Source of the DNA: Paractinoplanes durhamensis
Lineage (GTDB): Bacteria > Actinomycetota > Actinomycetes > Mycobacteriales > Micromonosporaceae
Assembly (NCBI RefSeq): GCF_016862175.1
Contig: NZ_BOML01000021.1
Span: 248,001-312,000, forward strand
DNA length: 64,000 nt
Direction of reading: 5' to 3'
Shown here one piece after another: positions 57,985 through 64,000 of the stretch. The position numbers and the translations under genes were made by a program. Numbering within the stretch: position 1 is the first letter of the stretch; each line of letters begins with the position of its first letter. Under the pieces are notes generated by a model. It had not been told where the DNA came from, searched no databases, and saw nothing but the letters and a program-made list of their open reading frames with translations.

Positions 57985-60900
57985 GACCGTCCTGCTTGGC
58001 CCGATAGAGCCCCTCGTCGGCGCGGCCGAGCAGGGTCGCCAGGTCGTCGTCCGGCTTGAGGTCGGCGACCCCGATGCTGATCGTGACGGCCACCCGGCCG
58101 GCCGGCCCGCGGATGTCGAGTTCGGCGACGGTGCGGCGCAATCGCTCGGCGATTTCCATCGGGTCGCCCTCCATCTCGCTCATCACCAGCGCGAATTCTT
58201 CGCCACCGTAGCGGCACAGAGCATCGGGTTCACGTACCACCGCGCGGAGCGCTTCGGCCACTGCCCGGATCACCTCGTCGCCGATCCCATGGCCGTACGT
58301 GTCATTGATGTTTTTGAAGTGGTCGATGTCCACCATCAGCCCGGCGAGCGAGCGGTTGTTGCGCCGCGCCGTGGCCAGCTGGTTGCCGGCCCGCTCGGTG
58401 AAGTGCCGCCGGTTGAACAGGCCGGTCAGGGCGTCGGTGATGGCCAGCTGCTGCACCTGGGCGAACAGCCGGGCGTTGTCGTAGGCGGTCGCACCCTGCC
58501 CGGCGAGCGCGGCCGCGATGTCCAGCTGCGCGGCGTCGAACTCGGCGCCGCCGGCCACCAGCACACCGTGGGTGCCGCCGCGGGTGTTCAGCGGGACGGT
58601 CAGCCAAGCGGGCGCGCCGCCGAGCAGATCGGTGACGTCGGCGGGGGCATCCGCGGCGGTGCCGTTGCGGGGAACCGCGACCGCGCGGTCCGAGGGCGCG
58701 TCGACGATGTGCACGCTGTCCGCGCCGATCGTCCGCCGCACGAGATCGCGCAGCAGATCCAGGACCTGGTCGGGGTCGAGGGTGGCGGTCAGTTCCAGCA
58801 TCGCCACCCGCAGCGTCTCGGCGGTGTCCCGCTGCCGGCGGGCCGCGTGCACGGCCACCTCGAGCTGGGCGGTCCGGGCGGTCTCCAGCGACACCGCGAC
58901 CTGGCTGGTCACCGCGGCGAGGACGTCGACGTCCTGATCGGTGAAGACCCCCTTGGCGACCCGGCTGTCCAGGTAGACCACGCCGAGCAGACGGCCGTCC
59001 AGCTCCAGCGGGGCGATCATGATGCTGCGCAGGCCGTGCACGATGGCGCTCTCCGAGCCGAGCGCGGCGCCCTCGTCGCCGCCGGTGACCACGATCGGCT
59101 GCCGGTCCAGGCTTACCCGCTCGACCAGGCTGGCCGAGTAGCCGGTCAGCTCGGTCAGGTCGCCGTCGGCGGTGCGGCCGACGCTGAGCTGCAGCGCACC
59201 GTCCGCGCCGGTCAGGAACAGCACCGCGCGCTCGGCGGCGAACATGTGCAGGGTCTCGTCGAGGGCGATCCGGGCCAGCCGCTGCGGGTCGAGGACCCGG
59301 GCCGCGGCCGCGTTGACCTGCTGCAGCGCCTCCAGCCGGCGCCGGTAGCGGTCGGCACCGGCCGCTGACAGGCGCTGCCGCTGGGTGTCGTTGCGCCGAT
59401 CCGGCACCACACCGGCGGACCGGTTGCCCCACTCCTGGTGGATCCACTGGGCCCGGCGCTCCCAGCCTTGCCGCTCGGCCAGCAGCAGCGCGAAGTCCGC
59501 CTGCTGCCGGCTCAGCTTCTCCTGCCCGGTCGCCCGCAGTGCCCGGGCCCGGACCCGGGCGGCCTCGTAGTGGGCGAGCGGCGCGTCCAGGCCGGCCAGC
59601 ACCCGTTCGGCCCGCGCCAGCCGGGCCAGCGCGCGGTCCGGCCGGCCGGACAGCTCGGCCAGGTTCGCCTCGACGATCTGGTGGTAGGTGCGCAGTAGCG
59701 GGTCGTTGGCCGCCTTACCCAGCCGCCGGGCGGCCGCGGTGGCCGCGCCGAGCAGCTCCGGCCGGCGGCGAGCCTGGGTGATCCGGCCGAACGACTCGTA
59801 CACGAAGATCATCCGATGGGTGCCGAAGAGTGGGCCCAGCGGAACGCCGAACCGGTCGAAGGCGGCCATCGTGTCGTCCAGCACCGTGCCCAACTCGTCC
59901 TGCTCGACGGCGATCTGCATCGCCGCGGTCAGGTAGTGCACCCAGTACCCGATGTCGGCGCCCTGCGGTGCCACCCCGGCCGGGATGAGCGGGGCGTCCG
60001 GCGTGCGGCCGAGGAGGCTGTGCGCCATCGCGGCGGCCAGGTCGTGCCCGATGAACGCGGCGGAACCGGACAGCCGGGACCGGCCGCGGGCGTTCCAGTC
60101 GAGCGCCTCCCGGGCGTACCCCTGGGCCAGTAGTTCGTGGGTGCGCAGCAGCGCCATGTTGGAGTAGTAGTCGAGCTCGATCCAGCGGCGTTCGGTCTCG
60201 ATCAGCCGGCCCATCCCGGCCCAGGTCTTCTCCTCGCCGGCGGCCTTCGCGAACGCGTGCATCCAGGCCACCGTCGCCGACAGCTTCGGGTCGTGCATCG
60301 TCGCGGCGAGCGCCGCGCCGCGCCGGAAGATCCGGTCGCGCCGGCCCGTCAACTGCATGAAGCCGGCGAGCAGGCTGGTGCCGGTGTAGGCGAGGGCATA
60401 CTCCGGTCCCGCGCCGAGACGATGCGCGGCGAGCGCCGGGCGCAGAGTCAGGACCGGTGCGAACTGCGGCTGCAGACCCATCGAGGCCACGGTGACGCCT
60501 GTCTGGCACAACGCCATCTCCAGCAGCAACCGTTCGGCCGCGGCGCCGGTGACCGGCTGCCGGCGCGGCCGGGGCACCCCGGTGAACACCCACCGCGCCA
60601 GCAGGCCGGCGGTCAGCAGGCCGAAGGCGGCCGGGTGGGTGGGCAGCGGCCGGCCGAGTTCGGACAGGCCACGATGGACGTACGTCATGGAGAGCTCGAG
60701 CTCCCAGCGGAGGCGGGCCGCGTTGGCCAGTTGCAGCAGCAGGGCGGCCCGGCGCAGCGGTTCCGTCTCCCGGGCCAGGGCCGGCTCCAGCCGCTCGCAG
60801 GCCGCCTCGGCCTGGCCCGCCGCGAGGTACGCGATGGCCAGCGCCTCGTCGAACCGGCTGTCCGGCACACCGCCGCCGGCCTCGGCGACCGCCACCGCGG

Positions 60901-63046
60901 CGCGCAGGAAGGAGAGGGCGGCCCGCGGCGCGTTCTCGGCCAAGGCGAGCTGCCCGGCGGCCCAGCCGGTGGCGATCACCCGGTCCGGGGTGCGGTCCCG
61001 CTCGCCCTGGGCGTAGTGGCCGGCCACCGCGTAGACGGCGGCCGGGTCGGTGCCGGCCCGGGCGTCGAGGACCTCGGCGATGCGCTGGTGCAGCCGCCGC
61101 CGGCCGGCCGGGTCGACCGCGGACAGCAGCGACTCGCGGATCCGGTCGTGCACGAAGGCGTAGCCGTCCGGGCCGGCGTGCAGCACCCCGCGCCGGGCGC
61201 CACCGGTCAGCGCCGGGCCCGGGTCGTGGCCGGCCACCTCGGCGAGCAGTCCGGCGTCGAACACCGAGCCGATCGCGGCGGCCGTGGTGAGAATCTCCAC
61301 GACCGGCTCGCCGAGCCCGCCGATGCGAGCCAGCACCAGCTCGAACACGTCGGTGGGCAACTCGATCGACTGCAGCCGGCCGGTGTCGAGCTGCCAGCCG
61401 CCCCAGGACGGGCGCAGGGCGCCGGCGTCGACGAGCGCGTGCAGGTATTCGAGGGTGGTGAACGGGTTGCCGCCGCCGCGGGCGGCCAGCTCGGCCATCA
61501 CCCCGGCGCTGACCGCCGACCCGGCCAGGTAGCCGGTCACCAGCTCGGCGATGCTCGCGTCGGGCAGCCGGCCGACCCGCACCCGCAGGTCGATCAGGTC
61601 GCCGAGGGCCGCGTCGAACGGCGCGACCGGGTCCGGGTCGTCGTCCCGCGCGGTCGCCAGGATCAGCAGCGGCGCGTCCGCGAGCTCGTCGGCGAGCCGG
61701 CGCAGCACGGCGCTGCTGGTCGCGTCCAGCCACTGCACGTCGTCGATCACCAGCAGCAGACCGCCGCGCCGGGTGGCCAGCGCGGTCAGGAACGAGGCGA
61801 CCGCCGCGGCGAACTGGTCGTGCCGCTCGTCGGCGGCCAGCCGGGGTGCGTCCAGCATCAGCGCCAGCGTCGGCGACAGCGGGCGCAGCAGGCCGGCCCC
61901 GACGCCGGCCGCCTCGCGCAGCGCCTCGACGGCGGCCCCGCGCTGCTCGGCCGGCAGGTTGTTGATGGTGCGGAGGTAGCCGTCGATCGCGGCCCGCAGC
62001 GGCGCCAGCGGCAGCGCCGAGTCGTCGTCGCACTTGCCCGCCAGCACCAGGGCGCCGGCCGCCCGGGCCGCGTCGCCCAGCTGGGCGGCCAGCACGCTCT
62101 TGCCGCTGCCCGCGGAGCCGTGCAGCAGGACCGCACCGCCGCGGCCGTCCCGGGCCCGCTGCCAGCGCTCGGCCAGGGCGGCCCGCTCCCGGTCCCGGCC
62201 GACCAGCCGGGGCCCGTCACCGGCCGGCTCGGCGGTCAGCTCCTGGGCGGTCTGCACCCGATCGTCCGGATCCTTGGCCAGCAGCCGGCCGATCAGCTCG
62301 GCGAGGTCGGCGGGCAGGTCCGGCCGCCAGGAGCGGGGGTCGGGGGCGGGCGTGCCGGCGTGCAGGGCGAGCAGCTGCCCGACGTCGTCGGCGCTGAACG
62401 GCAGCCGGCCGGTCGCGCTCTGGAACAGCACCACGCCGAGCGAGTACAGGTCGGCCCGGCCGTCGACGGCCCGGGTCAGCATGCCGGTCTGCTCGGGGGC
62501 GGAGTAGTTGAAGGTGCCGATCACGGCCTCGTCCGGCGAGATGCTGGAGCGGGCGGCGGCCAGCCCGAAGTCGATCAGCCGGGCCCGGCCCGAGCCGGTG
62601 ATGATGATGTTGGCGGGCTTGATGTCGCGGTGCACCAGGCCGGCCCGGTGGGCGGCGGCCAGCGCGCCCGCCACGTCGGCGGCCAGCCGGCGCAGCTCGA
62701 TGTCGGTCAGCGGCCCGGCGGTCAGCCGCTGGGCGAGGGACTGCCCGTCGACGAACTCCAGCACCAGGTAGGGCGTCCCGTCGGTGGAGCCGGCGTCGAA
62801 CACCCGCGGCACTCCGGGGTGATCGAGGCGGGCCAGCAGGGCGGCCTCGCGCTGGAAGCCGGCCGCCGCGGTGTCCGCGCCGGCGTCGCGCAGCACCTTC
62901 AGCGTGTAGTCCACGCCGTCGCGCCGGATCCGGTACACCGCGGTCTCCGCGCCGCGCCCGAGCTCGGCAACGAACTCGACGTCGTCACCGAAGCCCTCGG
63001 GCAGGCGGACCGGTGGCGCATACGCTGTCTGTTGCCGCTCGTTCAC
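57962..63046 (-). CDS. Ser/Thr kinase-AAA ATPase-GAF-GGDEF fusion protein
   Basis: 1694 residues from GTG 63046. Residues 20-265: Hanks-type kinase with GRGAETAVY, K50, E67, HRDIKPANI (D141), DFG (159-161) and APE (183-185), all key residues present. Residues about 280-560: AAA_16 ATPase with Walker A GSAGSGKS (310-317) and Walker B LLLVIDDVQWLD. A long helical TPR-like part follows to about 1230, then two GAF domains (about 1240-1390 and 1420-1540) and a GGDEF domain with signature YGGEEF (1614-1618) and an RxxD inhibitory site (REPD, 1605-1608). The front resembles PknK/LAL-type kinases; the back is a complete diguanylate cyclase. It may link an intracellular cue to both protein phosphorylation and cyclic-di-GMP. 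No membrane helix. Confidence 0.92.
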   Translation of the reverse strand: MNERQQTAYAPPVRLPEGFGDDVEFVAELGRGAETAVYRIRRDGVDYTLKVLRDAGADTAAAGFQREAALLARLDHPGVPRVFDAGSTDGTPYLVLEFVDGQSLAQRLTAGPLTDIELRRLAADVAGALAAAHRAGLVHRDIKPANIIITGSGRARLIDFGLAAARSSISPDEAVIGTFNYSAPEQTGMLTRAVDGRADLYSLGVVLFQSATGRLPFSADDVGQLLALHAGTPAPDPRSWRPDLPADLAELIGRLLAKDPDDRVQTAQELTAEPAGDGPRLVGRDRERAALAERWQRARDGRGGAVLLHGSAGSGKSVLAAQLGDAARAAGALVLAGKCDDDSALPLAPLRAAIDGYLRTINNLPAEQRGAAVEALREAAGVGAGLLRPLSPTLALMLDAPRLAADERHDQFAAAVASFLTALATRRGGLLLVIDDVQWLDATSSAVLRRLADELADAPLLILATARDDDPDPVAPFDAALGDLIDLRVRVGRLPDASIAELVTGYLAGSAVSAGVMAELAARGGGNPFTTLEYLHALVDAGALRPSWGGWQLDTGRLQSIELPTDVFELVLARIGGLGEPVVEILTTAAAIGSVFDAGLLAEVAGHDPGPALTGGARRGVLHAGPDGYAFVHDRIRESLLSAVDPAGRRRLHQRIAEVLDARAGTDPAAVYAVAGHYAQGERDRTPDRVIATGWAAGQLALAENAPRAALSFLRAAVAVAEAGGGVPDSRFDEALAIAYLAAGQAEAACERLEPALARETEPLRRAALLLQLANAARLRWELELSMTYVHRGLSELGRPLPTHPAAFGLLTAGLLARWVFTGVPRPRRQPVTGAAAERLLLEMALCQTGVTVASMGLQPQFAPVLTLRPALAAHRLGAGPEYALAYTGTSLLAGFMQLTGRRDRIFRRGAALAATMHDPKLSATVAWMHAFAKAAGEEKTWAGMGRLIETERRWIELDYYSNMALLRTHELLAQGYAREALDWNARGRSRLSGSAAFIGHDLAAAMAHSLLGRTPDAPLIPAGVAPQGADIGYWVHYLTAAMQIAVEQDELGTVLDDTMAAFDRFGVPLGPLFGTHRMIFVYESFGRITQARRRPELLGAATAAARRLGKAANDPLLRTYHQIVEANLAELSGRPDRALARLARAERVLAGLDAPLAHYEAARVRARALRATGQEKLSRQQADFALLLAERQGWERRAQWIHQEWGNRSAGVVPDRRNDTQRQRLSAAGADRYRRRLEALQQVNAAAARVLDPQRLARIALDETLHMFAAERAVLFLTGADGALQLSVGRTADGDLTELTGYSASLVERVSLDRQPIVVTGGDEGAALGSESAIVHGLRSIMIAPLELDGRLLGVVYLDSRVAKGVFTDQDVDVLAAVTSQVAVSLETARTAQLEVAVHAARRQRDTAETLRVAMLELTATLDPDQVLDLLRDLVRRTIGADSVHIVDAPSDRAVAVPRNGTAADAPADVTDLLGGAPAWLTVPLNTRGGTHGVLVAGGAEFDAAQLDIAAALAGQGATAYDNARLFAQVQQLAITDALTGLFNRRHFTERAGNQLATARRNNRSLAGLMVDIDHFKNINDTYGHGIGDEVIRAVAEALRAVVREPDALCRYGGEEFALVMSEMEGDPMEIAERLRRTVAELDIRGPAGRVAVTISIGVADLKPDDDLATLLGRADEGLYRAKQDGRDLVRAG

Positions 63047-63110
63047 GGCGTCTTTTTCGACCGCGCCGGTCCGGACCTGAACAGACGTATGGTCGGACGT
63101 TTTGCCGGAC

Positions 63111-63140
63111 CGGCCCCGCCGCTCCGCCGCGGCGGGGCCG
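63111..63140 (-). terminator. Hairpin downstream of the secreted protein gene
   Basis: Perfect 12-bp stem (CGGCCCCGCCGC at 63111-63122 with its complement at 63129-63140) and a 6-base loop, seven bases after the stop of the gene that enters from the right edge. No T-run follows on the minus strand. Probably a terminator separating it from the kinase gene. Confidence 0.6.
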
Positions 63141-63146
63141 ATTCCA

Positions 63147-64000
63147 CTATCCGCCGGCGCCGTAGACGCCGACCTCGACGGTGTCGACGTACGAGCAGCC
63201 GCTCAGGTCGCTCGGGCAGCTGCCGCCCTCGTCGGCGACCTGGGTGCCGAGCATCGTGTAGCGCACTAACCGCACGCCGGTGGTGCCGGCCGACAGCGGC
63301 ACCGCGGTGGCCCGGTCCCGGTCGGCCGGGCCGAAGTGCCCGCTCGCGGCCACCGTCCAGGCGGTGCCGTCCGGCGACGTCTCCACCCGGTAGTCGCCGG
63401 TCGACGCGCTCGCGTCGTCACCGCAGTTGCCGGTCGGGTTGATCTCGACCGAGGTCAGGTCGATCGCGGCCGGCAGCTGGACGGTGATGAACCGCGGCTC
63501 GATCGCCGTGCCCTCGGTCAGCACCGCGTCGGTGCTCCAGCCGCTGCCCGGCGACATGTCGATCGCCTGGCCCGGGCCGCAGCCGTACGCGGTGTAGTCG
63601 TCACCGCTGAAGTCGACCAGCTGCGCACCGCCCTGGGAGGCGGCCCAGTCCCGGCGGACCGCCCAGTCGACCGTGCCCGGCTGCTTGGTCACGGTGACCG
63701 TCCGGACCTGTCGTTCGTACCCGTTGCCGCTGGCGGCCACCTTGGGATACGTACCCAGGAAGACGTTCTTGATCTGGTAGTTGCCGGCTGCGTCGGTGAC
63801 CGCGGCGTAGGAACCGGCGAACCCGGAGCTGTGCCCGCCGAAGGTGACCGCGACCCCGGCCGCCGGAAGCCCGGTGTCCCGGTCGGTGACCACGCCGGCG
63901 ATCGAGCTCTTGGGCGAGCCGGCCGCGGGCGGCAGCGCGAAGTCCTCGATCGGCTCGGTGTCCGAGCCGTCGACCGTGGCGGCGAAGAAGCCCATGCCGC
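63147..64000 (-). CDS. C-terminal part of a large secreted protein, probably an M36 metallopeptidase
   Basis: The frame is open to the right edge, so the 5' part is missing; 284 codons are visible. It begins with GFFAATVDGSDTEPIEDF, a phrase typical of the end of fungalysin-like (M36) peptidases of actinomycetes. Next comes a CarboxypepD_reg-like domain (SIAGVVTDRDTGLPAAGVAV; YAAVTDAAGNYQIKNVFLGT) and an F5/8C-like domain with two cysteine pairs (GNCGDD; GGSCPSDLSGCSYV). No catalytic zinc site lies in the visible portion, so the enzyme identity is inferred from the tail alone. A subtilase is the main alternative. Confidence 0.7.
   Translation of the reverse strand, partial: GMGFFAATVDGSDTEPIEDFALPPAAGSPKSSIAGVVTDRDTGLPAAGVAVTFGGHSSGFAGSYAAVTDAAGNYQIKNVFLGTYPKVAASGNGYERQVRTVTVTKQPGTVDWAVRRDWAASQGGAQLVDFSGDDYTAYGCGPGQAIDMSPGSGWSTDAVLTEGTAIEPRFITVQLPAAIDLTSVEINPTGNCGDDASASTGDYRVETSPDGTAWTVAASGHFGPADRDRATAVPLSAGTTGVRLVRYTMLGTQVADEGGSCPSDLSGCSYVDTVEVGVYGAGG

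Overview
The window is very GC-rich, dense coding sequence with frequent GTG and occasional TTG starts, many 1-4 bp stop/start overlaps, and third positions dominated by G/C. Protein families (twin-arginine and lipoprotein signals, LAL-type LuxR regulators, DrrA/DrrB-like ABC pairs, PknK-like kinases, OFA transporter with its small subunit, a chemotaxis receptor) point to a soil actinomycete, most likely a Micromonosporaceae member such as Actinoplanes. The genus is inference. No rRNA, tRNA, CRISPR array or insertion sequence was seen, and no gene-free stretch reaches 300 bases.

Region 1 (1-19200) is a sugar-utilisation locus. A truncated LacI-type repressor gene is divergent from a nine-gene plus-strand run: lipoprotein sugar-binding protein, two permeases, a cytoplasmic GH127 enzyme, a 1826-residue secreted multidomain hydrolase (GH121-like), a secreted GH43 enzyme, a WxL-domain protein, a DUF916-type membrane-anchored WxL partner, and a Tat-exported GH127/GH146-type enzyme carrying a LamG insert. 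The order transporter-GH127-large hydrolase-GH43 resembles the Bifidobacterium longum hyp cluster for hydroxyproline-linked beta-L-arabinooligosaccharides (plant extensins). A likely scheme is: secreted enzymes release arabinobiose, the ABC system imports it (the ATPase is supplied from elsewhere), GH127 hydrolyses it. The three secreted enzymes share an unnamed C-terminal module of about 85-95 residues.

Region 2 (19200-30800) holds housekeeping and regulatory genes: an NAD-binding oxidoreductase with a perfect 18-bp tandem repeat, a DUF3291 protein, a cysteine-containing HTH regulator divergent from a quinone oxidoreductase, a methyl-accepting chemotaxis protein behind a flagellar-sigma-like -10 element, a large LuxR/ATPase regulator coupled to a 64-residue protein, a PPP-type phosphatase, and a GT2/PIG-V-like mannosyltransferase pair.

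Region 3 (30900-46500) mixes hypotheticals with small regulators: an orphan HicB-like antitoxin (59 aa) and an orphan XRE antitoxin-like protein that share the palindrome ACGACTATAGTC, a DUF2786 protein, an EEP-family hydrolase, a surface protein, a TetR/epoxide-hydrolase-like pair, an AAA/DUF4143 protein, a two-component system, a membrane-anchored trypsin-like protease overlapping a GAF-EAL protein, DUF2855, and a crotonase divergent from an ArsR regulator.

Region 4 (46490-64000) has an operon of ribbon-helix-helix protein, DUF4097 protein and DrrA/DrrB-like exporter behind a cluster of TGTGCCA/TGGCACA half-sites; a hydrolase preceded by an 18-residue leader peptide; an APC permease; a CBS-BON/universal-stress-protein pair separated by DosR-like boxes; an OFA-family transporter with its 35-residue small subunit; a secreted RCC1-repeat protein behind an exact CebR-type box; a membrane diguanylate cyclase overlapping a 1694-residue kinase-ATPase-GAF-GGDEF fusion; and the 3' end of a large secreted protein, probably an M36 metallopeptidase.
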